Origin: JAPPLB01 sp965204095
GTDB lineage: Bacteria > Acidobacteriota > Terriglobia > Bryobacterales > UBA6623
Reading direction: 5' to 3'
DNA length: 64,000 nt
Assembly: GCA_965204095.1 (NCBI GenBank)
Contig: OZ241991.1
Coordinates: 4,650,001-4,714,000, forward strand
Each line of letters opens with the position of its first letter. The stretch's first letter is position 1. The notes beneath the pieces are model-generated. The model was not told where the DNA came from, ran no database searches, and worked only from the letters and a program-made list of their open reading frames with translations. Shown piece after piece: positions 17,372 to 24,976 of this stretch. The translations under genes and the position numbers were made by a program.

Positions 17372-17962
17372 TTACGGCCTTTCCCAATCAGGATTTTGGC
17401 CGCTATAGATTCTTCGAGCCATCTCTCGCATGCGCGCGCCGTCCTGCTTGGTGAGGTTCAAGGGCTTGAGGGCGGCCCGGACTTTGCGCTCCTCGTCGGC
17501 CTGGCGCTTGATCTCGCGCTCACGGCGGGAGGCGATCTCGCTCGAACGCTCCAGTTGCTCCACCATCAGGGTGACCCTGTCTGCGGCATCGATGACGGCG
17601 GGCAGCGACGCATGGTCGAGCTCGCCGTTCTGGAGCCGGAAGGCGAGGTCGAATGTCAGCGCCCGGAGCAGCTCGATGATGAGTTGGTCGACTTGCTCGC
17701 CGGGCTCCGAGCCGAACTTGTCGGTCCAGATCTCGGTGATGATCCGCGATTGGCGCTTCCGCTCGGCGGTCGCCCGCCTGCGCAGGTCGTAGCGGTTGAC
17801 GGCCTGCAGGCTCAGCCGCCGCTCACCCTGTCCCATATTCTCGAGTAGCGCATTGACTCGCTGGGTGGCCTCTTTCTGAGTGATGGCGGGATCTTGCAGC
17901 CAGCCGTCGAACGCTTCACGCGCCTCGGCCGGGAGACTCTCAATGCTGGAAGGCAAGGGCAT
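17372..17962 (-). CDS. DUF3486 / Mu gp27-like protein, copy 2
   Basis: 196 aa, ATG preceded by GGAGGAAAA. It is a diverged tandem duplicate of the gene at 16632-17261: MPLPSSIESLPAEAREAFDG, AVNRYDLRRRATAERKRQ, ERSSEIASRREREIKRQADE. The C-terminus differs (RIYSGQNPDWERP) and looks intact, whereas copy 1's ends in repeat sequence. The family is the Mu gp27-like putative small terminase subunit; here both copies stand without head, portal or large terminase genes, so another role in a domesticated or decayed element is possible. Confidence 0.7.
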   Translation of the reverse strand: MPLPSSIESLPAEAREAFDGWLQDPAITQKEATQRVNALLENMGQGERRLSLQAVNRYDLRRRATAERKRQSRIITEIWTDKFGSEPGEQVDQLIIELLRALTFDLAFRLQNGELDHASLPAVIDAADRVTLMVEQLERSSEIASRREREIKRQADEERKVRAALKPLNLTKQDGARMREMARRIYSGQNPDWERP

Positions 17963-18307
17963 TTTTCCTCCTGTTCAGTCCTCGAAAGGCCGTGTTTCGT
18001 GCCTTGGGATTTCGCATTTCTGTTCTTGCATCACGAGACGCGAGACACGAATCACGGCTTTCTATTCGCATGCTAAGCAGGCCGACGAGAAAAAAAAAGA
18101 CTGAAGCCCTTCAGTACCAGCCTGTACCAAACGAGCCAGCTGATCGCACATGTGGTCCCTTGAGAGATGCGCTCTGCTTGCCGGCGTGATAGCTTGGCAG
18201 GCTGCGGGCGCTTATTGATGCTCGCCTTGCTGTGATGTAGTAGAAGCTGCGGCCTGCCCCGTTCGACCACGGCTGGCAAGGCGGCGGCCTATCTGATTCG
18301 AGCCGAA
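17963..18307. other. Intergenic region with heptamer element (17982-18061)
   Basis: The left part is the second copy of the heptamer block (CACGAGACGCGAGACACGAA as read on the + strand). The remainder, 18062-18307, has a run of nine A and no frame with a recognisable domain. I see no tRNA or other RNA gene. It should hold divergent promoters for the gp27-like and peptidase genes. Confidence 0.5.
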
Positions 18308-19489
18308 ATGATGAATACCAGCGACGTTCTTTCCCACATCGATCCGGAAGCGATTGCCCGCGACACGCTTGCGTTTGTCGAAGTCAAGAGCGAGACCTGC
18401 ACGGAAGGGCCGGGAAGCGGCTTCCTGGCGGATCTTCTCAAGCGCGAAGGTTTCGAAGTCGAGATGGACGAGGTCGAACCCGACCGTCCGAACGTCTACA
18501 CCCGTATTCCAGGGTCAGGCGGCGGGCCGACGCTGGCCTTCAACGGACACACCGACACCATTCCCATCGGCAAGAGCACGCCGCCGGGGCGCAACGGCGA
18601 CTGGATCATCGGCCGCGGTACCGAAGACATGAAGGGCGGCTTGGTGGCGATGGTCCACGCGGCCTCGGCTCTGAAGAAAGCGGGTGTCCGGCTGGCGGGC
18701 GACGTGTGGCTCACGGGGGTCATCGGCCACGAAGCCCCCGAGGGCAAGAAGGAAGGCCCGAAGCGCCTGATCGAACATCTCCGTTCGCGCCGGATTCCCG
18801 CCGACGCGATCGTCATCGTCGAAGGGCCGTGCGCGATCTGGTCGGCGAGCCTGGGTTCGGGGATCTTCAACTTCGATATCACAGACGACCGCGGCCCGAT
18901 CCACACGATCAAGATTCCCTACCGGACGAACCCGGCGTACTGGATCGGGAAGCTGCTGCTGGAGCTCGAGGAGCGGGAAAAGGAGTTCGAGAAACAGCCG
19001 GCCCATCCGCTCTGCGGACGGCAGCTCTACAACGTCGGGATGGTCCATGGGGGGGATTACATGAACCGGCTGCCGGCGTCGTTCCGCATCACCGGCACGC
19101 GGCGCTGGACGCCGGGTCTCACTCTGGCGGACATTCGCGCCGAATTTCAGGAGATCTGCGACCGCTACGCCGAGCAGTCGGGCCTGCATTGGAGCTACAC
19201 GATCGAGGGCGAGCGCGAGCCCTTCGAGACGCCGGCCGATCATCCCCTGGTGGAAGCCGTGCGGAGCGGGGCCGAAACGGTATCCGGGAAGACCCCGGAC
19301 ATCGTCGGCATGGGACTGGTCGGCGACGCGAATCTCTACGACAACGACGGCGGCGTGAAGACGGTCTACTACGGCCCCGCGCATCAGACGGCCCACTCCG
19401 ATCACGAGCAGGTCTCCGTTACCCGGTTGACGCACTGCGCGCAGGTCTACGCCCTGGCCGCAATGAACTATTGCGGCCTCGGAGAGTAG
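18308..19489 (+). CDS. M20 family metallopeptidase (ArgE/DapE/ACY1 type)
   Basis: 393 aa, cytoplasmic. Metal-site motifs: LAFNGHTDTIPIG (H and D), GRGTEDMKGGLVAM (bridging D) and a VIGHEAPEGKKEGP segment where the catalytic E-E pair of the family is expected. A lid domain spans about 185-300 (ASFRITGTRRWTPGLTL), and the C-terminal histidine lies in YYGPAHQTAHSDHEQVSV. Such enzymes hydrolyse N-acyl amino acids, dipeptides or carbamoyl derivatives. The following SelA-like and amidohydrolase genes on the same strand suggest a joint pathway for an amino-acid or amino-sugar derivative, but spacing of about 160 bp leaves the operon uncertain. Confidence 0.9.
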   Translation: MMNTSDVLSHIDPEAIARDTLAFVEVKSETCTEGPGSGFLADLLKREGFEVEMDEVEPDRPNVYTRIPGSGGGPTLAFNGHTDTIPIGKSTPPGRNGDWIIGRGTEDMKGGLVAMVHAASALKKAGVRLAGDVWLTGVIGHEAPEGKKEGPKRLIEHLRSRRIPADAIVIVEGPCAIWSASLGSGIFNFDITDDRGPIHTIKIPYRTNPAYWIGKLLLELEEREKEFEKQPAHPLCGRQLYNVGMVHGGDYMNRLPASFRITGTRRWTPGLTLADIRAEFQEICDRYAEQSGLHWSYTIEGEREPFETPADHPLVEAVRSGAETVSGKTPDIVGMGLVGDANLYDNDGGVKTVYYGPAHQTAHSDHEQVSVTRLTHCAQVYALAAMNYCGLGE

Positions 19490-19493
19490 GAAA

Positions 19494-19557
19494 TGCCGTG
19501 ATTCGTGATTCGTGTCTCATGATTCGGGAAAAGCCGGAAACCTTGATTCGAGAAACG
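19494..19557 (+). repeat. Heptamer repeat array
   Basis: It runs from 19494 to 19557 and contains GCCGTGATTCGTGATTCGTG then TCTCATGATTCGG and a second block CCTTGATTCGAGAAACGC. It starts five bases after the peptidase stop codon. Confidence 0.7.
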
Positions 19558-19589
19558 CAGGCCGGAGGAGCCGCCCTGCGGTCCGGTGT

Positions 19590-19595
19590 TACAAT
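19590..19595 (+). promoter_or_regulatory. Candidate -10 box upstream of the SelA-like gene
   Basis: TACAAT, 51 bp before the chosen start at 19647. No good -35 is visible. The same hexamer precedes several other genes in the window. Confidence 0.3.
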
Positions 19596-19646
19596 ACCGG
19601 CGGCACCGATAGAAAAGGTGTCTTTTTTTCGACCCTTCGACGAGGC

Positions 19647-20885
19647 ATGGAAAACATGAAGCGCTTTGGCAGTTCCTGGGAACGCCGCAAGTTTCTGCTG
19701 GCCGCGGGACTTGCGTCCACGTTGGGCTCGTTGCGCCCCGGCAACCTCTACGGCGCGTATCTGGCCGGCCGGCATGGGGAGAGTTACCGCGCCCTGGGCG
19801 TGCGTCCGCTGATCAATGCCGCCGGCACGTACACGACGCTGACGGGTTCCGTCATCCCCCTCGAAGTCCGCGAGGCGATGGCGGAGGCATCGCGTTACTT
19901 TGTCCCCCTGATCGAGCTGCAACGCGCCGTGGGAGAGCGCATTGCGAAGATGCTGGGGGTCGAAGCCGCGCTGGTGAGTTGCGGCGCGGCGAGTTCAATC
20001 ACGCTGGCGACGGCTGCCTGTGTGACGAGGGGCGATCCCGGAAAAGTGCACAAAATCCCGGATACCACAGGCATGAAGGACGAGGTCATCATGCCCAAGA
20101 GCCATCGCATGGGCTTCGATCATGCCGCGCGCGCCGTGGGCGTCAAGATCATCGAGGTGGAGACTCCGGAGGAACTGGAGAAGGCCATCAACGAAAAGAC
20201 GGCGATGCTTTTCTTCGTCCACATCTTCGAGCATCGCGGCAAGATCAACCGCAACCACTTCATCGCCGCGGGCAAGCGGCACGACGTTCCGGTGTTCAAT
20301 GACGCCGCGGCCGAGTTGCCGCCGGCAACGAACCTGTCGGCGATCGTTGGCGAAGGGTTCGATCTGGTCTGCTTCAGCGGCGGCAAGGGCCTGCGCGGGC
20401 CGCAGGCGTCGGGCCTGTTGATTGGCCGCAAGGATCTGATCGAGTGGGCGCACATGAACAACAACCCGCACAGCGACACGATCGGACGCGGCATGAAGGT
20501 CGGCAAGGAAGAGATCATGGGTCTGCTGCGGGCCGTCGAGATCTACCACAAGCGCGATCACGAATACGACCAGAAGCAGTGGCGCGGCTTTATGAAACGA
20601 ATCGCGAAGATCGTGGGCGACGTGCCTTCGATCGACACCGAGGTCTATGTCCCCGGTCCGGGCGGGCATCCGATTCCATACCTGCGCGTGAAGTGGGATC
20701 AGAGGAAGCTGGGTCTGAGCTACTCGGAATGTTACAAGGCGTTGCAGGACGGCGAGCCGCGTATCGAGGTCAACAACACGGAGAGGGGATTGGAGCTGGC
20801 CTCCTACAACCTGTTCTCCGGCGAAGAACGCATCGTCGGTCTGCGGCTGCGAGAGATTCTGCTGGATTCCGCCAGGAAGGCTTGA
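19647..20885 (+). CDS. SelA-like PLP-dependent enzyme with export leader, copy 1
   Basis: 412 aa from the ATG at 19647 (an ATG at 19656 is equally possible). The leader ERRKFLLAAGLASTLGSL resembles a twin-arginine signal. The fold-type I region has RPLINAAGTYTTLTGSV, SCGAASSITLATAACV for cofactor phosphate binding, FNDAAAELPP with the aspartate for the pyridine nitrogen, and SGGKGLRGPQ with Schiff-base K247. This is the SelA-related group that includes D-glucosaminate-6-phosphate ammonia-lyase and proteins adjacent to EF_0837-type amidohydrolases. A true selenocysteine synthase role is unlikely because of the leader and neighbours. Export of a folded PLP enzyme would fit Tat. Confidence 0.85.
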   Translation: MENMKRFGSSWERRKFLLAAGLASTLGSLRPGNLYGAYLAGRHGESYRALGVRPLINAAGTYTTLTGSVIPLEVREAMAEASRYFVPLIELQRAVGERIAKMLGVEAALVSCGAASSITLATAACVTRGDPGKVHKIPDTTGMKDEVIMPKSHRMGFDHAARAVGVKIIEVETPEELEKAINEKTAMLFFVHIFEHRGKINRNHFIAAGKRHDVPVFNDAAAELPPATNLSAIVGEGFDLVCFSGGKGLRGPQASGLLIGRKDLIEWAHMNNNPHSDTIGRGMKVGKEEIMGLLRAVEIYHKRDHEYDQKQWRGFMKRIAKIVGDVPSIDTEVYVPGPGGHPIPYLRVKWDQRKLGLSYSECYKALQDGEPRIEVNNTERGLELASYNLFSGEERIVGLRLREILLDSARKA

Positions 20886-20964
20886 TCATATTCGATGGAC
20901 GCCGTGATGTTCTCATTGGCATCCGGCGTCCGTAATCACCCGATCTCTACGAGGAACAAACAAC

Positions 20965-22194
20965 ATGAGTGAGAACTACTCTCGCCGGAACTTCGTTCAA
21001 GCCGGCGTTGCCCTTCCCGCGGCAGCCGCCAGCGCGGCGGCCGCGAGCGCCCCGCGTGTTTTCGAGACGGCGAGCATCTACGATCGCCTCGGCGTGCGCA
21101 CTTTCATCAACGCCGTCGGCACGCTCACGACGCTCAGCGGCACGCGGATGCCGCCGGAAGTCCAGCAGGCGATGAACCAGGCTTCCCGGAACTTCGTGCG
21201 CATCCACGAGCTGCAGGAGAAAGTCGGCGCGCGCATTGCCGAGCTGGTAGGCGCCGAGGCGGCTTTTGTCACCGCCGGAGCCTCCTGCGGACTTTGTCTT
21301 TCGGCCTGCGCCGTCACGGCGGGTGATGACCGCGAGAAGATGCGGCAGCTTCCCGACCTGACGGGCATGAAGGACGAGGTCATCATGCAGAAGATCCACC
21401 ACACGTCCTACGACCACGCCTTCCGCATGGTCGGATTGAAGCTCGTCGACGTGGAAACGGCCGAGGACATCGACAAGGCCGTCAACGAGAGGACGGCGGC
21501 CTTTGCGTTCGTGCGGAGCCACCACACGCTCGGCCACAAAGTGGAGCTGGACGAATTCACCGAGATCGCCCACAGGCGCCAACTGCCGGTCATCCTTGAC
21601 GCGGCCGCGGAGATTCCGCCGGTCGAGAACTTGAGCAAGTTCGTCAAGATGGGCGTGGACATGGTGGCGTTCAGCGGCGGAAAGAACCTGCGCGGGCCGC
21701 AGTGCGGCGGCATCCTGATGGGCAAGAAGGAGTGGATCGACAAGGCCTACGCCAATGCCTCGCCGCACAACTATCTTCCGCGGATCGCGAAAGTCGGCAA
21801 GGAAGAGATCGTCGGCGTGCTGGCGGCACTCGAGATCTACCTGCGCAAGGATCACGCCGCCGAGCGGCGCGAGTGGTACGCCCGGTTGCATCGGATCGCC
21901 TCGCGTCTTCAGGGTCTGCCCACCGTCTACACGGAATTCATTCCCAACAACGACTACAGCCACTCGCCGCGGCTTTCCGTGCAGTGGGATGAACAGAAGC
22001 TCGGCTTGTCGCTCAAGGGCATGATCGAGAAGTTGCGAGAAGGGAACCCCTCCATCGAAGCCTCTGACATGCGGCGGTTCAATCCTCCGTGGAAGGGGCT
22101 GGGGCTGTTCCCGTATCTGCTCGAACCGGGCGAGGAAGTGATCATCGCGGATCGCATCACGGAGATCATCAAGGAAAGAGCATCGCGAGCTTGA
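20965..22194 (+). CDS. SelA-like PLP-dependent enzyme with export leader, copy 2
   Basis: 409 aa; ATG preceded by GAGGAAC. Leader NYSRRNFVQAGVALPAAAAS is twin-arginine type. It is homologous to the preceding gene throughout: RTFINAVGTLTTLSGTRMP, LPDLTGMKDEVIMQK, LDAAAEIPPVENL, and SGGKNLRGPQCGG with K240. One difference is RSHHTLGHKVELDEF where copy 1 has VHIFEHRGKINRNHF, which may alter substrate contacts. Copies are 79 bp apart and followed 16 bp later by the first amidohydrolase, consistent with one transcript. Likely a lyase or racemase acting on an amino acid or amino-sugar acid. Confidence 0.85.
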   Translation: MSENYSRRNFVQAGVALPAAAASAAAASAPRVFETASIYDRLGVRTFINAVGTLTTLSGTRMPPEVQQAMNQASRNFVRIHELQEKVGARIAELVGAEAAFVTAGASCGLCLSACAVTAGDDREKMRQLPDLTGMKDEVIMQKIHHTSYDHAFRMVGLKLVDVETAEDIDKAVNERTAAFAFVRSHHTLGHKVELDEFTEIAHRRQLPVILDAAAEIPPVENLSKFVKMGVDMVAFSGGKNLRGPQCGGILMGKKEWIDKAYANASPHNYLPRIAKVGKEEIVGVLAALEIYLRKDHAAERREWYARLHRIASRLQGLPTVYTEFIPNNDYSHSPRLSVQWDEQKLGLSLKGMIEKLREGNPSIEASDMRRFNPPWKGLGLFPYLLEPGEEVIIADRITEIIKERASRA

Positions 22195-22210
22195 ACGCGG
22201 AGGGACAGCC

Positions 22211-23470
22211 GTGAGGACACGTATCGTTCGCGCAGCGCCGCTGGCGGCAGTGGTTCTCGCCGCCGCGTTGGCGCCGCCGGTATCCGCGCAGCCGGTCTAC
22301 GACTTGGTGCTGAAAGGCGGACATGTAATCGATACGGCGAACGAGATCGACGGCCGGATGGACGTCGCCGTCAAGGGCGAAACGATCGCGCGGATCGCGG
22401 AATCGATCGACGCCTCGGAGGCGGGTAAGGTCGTCGATGTGTCGGGACTTTGCGTGACGCCGGGCTTTGTCGATCTGCACGCGCATCCGTATCTCTGCAA
22501 CTCGGGGCCGTTGTTCCCCGACGACGTCTGGCTGACCACGGGGACGACGACGCTGGTCGCCTGCGGCGACGCTGGCTGGCGCAATTTCGACGATTTCAAG
22601 GCGAAGATCATCGACAGGTCGAAGGCGCGCGTTCTGGCGTTCATCAACATCGTCGGCAAGGGCATCGCGGGCATGGAGGCGGAGCACGACATCACGGACA
22701 TGGATCCGAAGAAAACCGCCGCGAAGATCCTCGAGTATCCCGATCTCATCGTGGGAATCAAGACCGCGCACTACAGCAATCCCGACTGGATCGCGATTGA
22801 CCGCTCGATCGAGGCGGGAAGCCTGACGGACCGGCCGATCATTGTCGACAGCGGCATTCTCACCAACACGGGCCGCACGACGCGCGAGAAAGTCCTCGAC
22901 AAATTCCGTCCCGGCGACATGCACACCCACTTCTATAACGACCGGCAGGTGGAGGTTGTGAGCCGTTTCGGGGGCAAAGTACAACCCTACATGTGGGAAG
23001 CGCGGCGGCGCGGCGTGCTGTTCGACATGGGGCACGGCGCTGGGAGCTTCCTCTGGCCCGTCGCGTCCAAGGCCATGGCAGACGGATTTCCGCCGGACAC
23101 GATCAGTACGGATCTTCATCAGAAGAGCGTACGCACGGGCGCGCCCGACATGCCGAACTGTATTTCGAAGATGATGCTGCTCGGGATGCCGCTCGCGGAA
23201 GCGATTCACCGGTCGACGGTGACTCCGGCGGAGTCGATCAAGAAGTTCCCCGAGATCGGCACCCTCGGCGAAGGCAAGATCGCCGACATCGCTGTTCTCA
23301 AGATGGAACAAGGGAGCTTCGCCTTCAAGGACGCCTGGGGCAAGAAGAAGATGGGCTCGCAGCGCTTGCGGGCCGTGATGACCGTCCGCGAGGGAGAGAT
23401 CGTGTTTGATGAAGACGGCCTGGGCTTTCCGCTCTGGACCGAAGCCGGCGTGTACGACAAAATTCCCTGA
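22211..23470 (+). CDS. Exported amidohydrolase/deacetylase (EF_0837-like), copy 1
   Basis: 419 aa from a GTG with AGGGA upstream; signal peptide to about residue 26 (VLAAALAPPVSAQ). The metal centre is complete: H90-A-H92 (FVDLHAHPY), K184 as the carbamylated lysine with H187 (VGIKTAHY), histidines in DMHTHFYNDRQ and DMGHGAGSF, and the catalytic aspartate in DTISTDLHQKS. The C-terminal IADIAVLKMEQGSF strand completes the amidohydrolase beta-sandwich. EF_0837-type enzymes occur next to SelA-like genes in other bacteria, matching the arrangement here. A deacetylase or deaminating hydrolase of an amino-acid derivative is likely; the substrate is unknown. Confidence 0.88.
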   Translation: MRTRIVRAAPLAAVVLAAALAPPVSAQPVYDLVLKGGHVIDTANEIDGRMDVAVKGETIARIAESIDASEAGKVVDVSGLCVTPGFVDLHAHPYLCNSGPLFPDDVWLTTGTTTLVACGDAGWRNFDDFKAKIIDRSKARVLAFINIVGKGIAGMEAEHDITDMDPKKTAAKILEYPDLIVGIKTAHYSNPDWIAIDRSIEAGSLTDRPIIVDSGILTNTGRTTREKVLDKFRPGDMHTHFYNDRQVEVVSRFGGKVQPYMWEARRRGVLFDMGHGAGSFLWPVASKAMADGFPPDTISTDLHQKSVRTGAPDMPNCISKMMLLGMPLAEAIHRSTVTPAESIKKFPEIGTLGEGKIADIAVLKMEQGSFAFKDAWGKKKMGSQRLRAVMTVREGEIVFDEDGLGFPLWTEAGVYDKIP

Positions 23471-23483
23471 TGGCCGGAGTTGC

Positions 23484-23524
23484 AAAAGCCTTGATTCGTG
23501 TTTCGTGACTCGTGATTTGTGAAA
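23484..23524 (+). repeat. Heptamer repeat array
   Basis: AAAAGCCTTGATTCGTG followed by TTTCGTGACTCGTGATTTGTG: four consecutive heptamer units between the two amidohydrolase genes, ending seven bases before the next start codon. Confidence 0.75.
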
Positions 23525-23531
23525 GAACGCC

Positions 23532-24776
23532 ATGACCAGATTCGTTCGAAATGCCTTCATCGTGATCGGACTTGCCGCCTGGACGGCGAGCGCGCCACTT
23601 GCAGCACAGGAAATCATCGACATCCTGCTCAAGAACGGGCATGTGATCGACCCGCACAACGAGCGGAACGGCCGATTCGATATCGCGATCAAAGGAGAGA
23701 AGATCCACAGGGTGGGCAAGGACCTGCCGGCGTCCCATGCAAAGAAGGTGATCGACCTGGGCGAGTACTACGTCACCCCGGGCCTGATCGACCTGAACAC
23801 GCATTTCGATGCCTATGGGGCGTGGTTGAATCTGCAACCCGACCATCACGCGCTGACGAACGGCGTGACGACTGCCGTGGACGCGGGCAGTTCGGGTCAC
23901 CAGGGTTTCGAGGAGTTCAAGGCGGGAACGATCGACAAGTCGAAGACTCGGTTGTTGGCGCTGCTCAATATCGTCGGCGCCGGGATGTACGGACCCGAAG
24001 TCGAGAACGATCCCGAGCAGATGGACGTCGAGGCTACGGTCCGCATGGTGAAGAAGTACCCGGAAATCATCGTCGGCATCAAGACGGCGCACTACGAACC
24101 GGAGAATTGGATCGCGATCGATCGCGCCCGCGAAGCGGCCGAGAAAAGCAACACGGTGCTGATGGTCGACTTCCGTCCGAAGCCCGGCCGGGGCTACCGC
24201 GAGTTGTTGCTCGAGCACATGCGTCCCGGAGACTTGCACACGCACGTCTACAGCCGGCGCTTCGATTGGCTTGACGAAAACAGCAAGGTCAAGTCGTACA
24301 TGTGGGAGGCGCGCAAGAAGGGCATCCTCTTCGACGTCGGTCACGGCAACGGCAGCTTTTACTTCCGCAAGGCGGTTCCGGCGATCAAGCAGGGTTTTCT
24401 GCCCGACACGATCTCGACCGACATCAACAAGCGGAGCATCATGCTGCCGCGCGCCAACATGGCGACGACCATGTCGAAATTTCTCAACATGGGGTTGACC
24501 CTGGTGCAGATTGTCGAGCGCACGACCGTCGCTCCGGCCAAGGCGATTCGCCGAACGGAGTTGGGGACGCTCAGCGAGGGCGCCGAGGCTGACATCGCGG
24601 TGTTCCGGCTGCGTGAAGGCGAGTTCGGTTTTCTCGACTCGGGGCGCGCCAAGATAATCGGCAACAAGAAACTGTTCTGTGTTCTGACGGTCCGCAAGGG
24701 CGAGATCGTCTGGGATACGGAGGGGCTGGCGGCGACGGAGTTCACGCAGGCCGGGCCGTATACGAACTTCCGGTGA
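23532..24776 (+). CDS. Exported amidohydrolase (EF_0837-like), copy 2, with altered metal site
   Basis: 414 aa; signal peptide to about residue 25 (VIGLAAWTASAPLAAQ). Homologous to the preceding gene over its full length: K184 (VGIKTAHYEPE), DLHTHVYSRRF, FDVGHGNGSFYF and DTISTDINKRS are kept. The first strand, however, reads LIDLNTHFDAYG, so the first histidine of the HxH pair is N89 with H91 retained. That changes one metal ligand, so it may bind one metal or have a different activity. It could be an inactive partner; no frameshift or stop is present and the rest of the site is conserved. Confidence 0.85.
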   Translation: MTRFVRNAFIVIGLAAWTASAPLAAQEIIDILLKNGHVIDPHNERNGRFDIAIKGEKIHRVGKDLPASHAKKVIDLGEYYVTPGLIDLNTHFDAYGAWLNLQPDHHALTNGVTTAVDAGSSGHQGFEEFKAGTIDKSKTRLLALLNIVGAGMYGPEVENDPEQMDVEATVRMVKKYPEIIVGIKTAHYEPENWIAIDRAREAAEKSNTVLMVDFRPKPGRGYRELLLEHMRPGDLHTHVYSRRFDWLDENSKVKSYMWEARKKGILFDVGHGNGSFYFRKAVPAIKQGFLPDTISTDINKRSIMLPRANMATTMSKFLNMGLTLVQIVERTTVAPAKAIRRTELGTLSEGAEADIAVFRLREGEFGFLDSGRAKIIGNKKLFCVLTVRKGEIVWDTEGLAATEFTQAGPYTNFR

Positions 24777-24815
24777 GAAAAGCCGTGGTTCGTGTCTCGT
24801 GTTTCGTGAAAAACT
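24777..24815 (+). repeat. Heptamer repeat array
   Basis: GAAAAGCCGTGGTTCGTG then TCTCGTGTTTCGTGAAAAAC, starting directly at the stop codon of amidohydrolase copy 2. Confidence 0.7.
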
Positions 24816-24924
24816 CGGAGCACATGCAACAACTCGCTGTCTTGTCTCGGGCCTGCAGTCACGGGATACTTGCCTGACCCGCTGTCTCGTGTTGTTCGCG
24901 ACACGGGAAAAACGCTCGCAGGGA

Positions 24925-24930
24925 TACAAT
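24925..24930 (+). promoter_or_regulatory. Candidate -10 box for the membrane/TPR-SGNH-cytochrome operon
   Basis: TACAAT. It overlaps an upstream in-frame ATG (24929), which argues for the start at 24977 if the box is used. Confidence 0.3.
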
Positions 24931-24976
24931 GAAATGCTCGGTCGGCGCCGCTGGGCGTGGGTCGGGGGTATCCCGG

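Noticed and set aside
19647..22194. Calling the PLP enzymes selenocysteine synthase
   Set aside because: They carry export leaders, are duplicated, and sit with amidohydrolases; no selB or tRNA-Sec is present.
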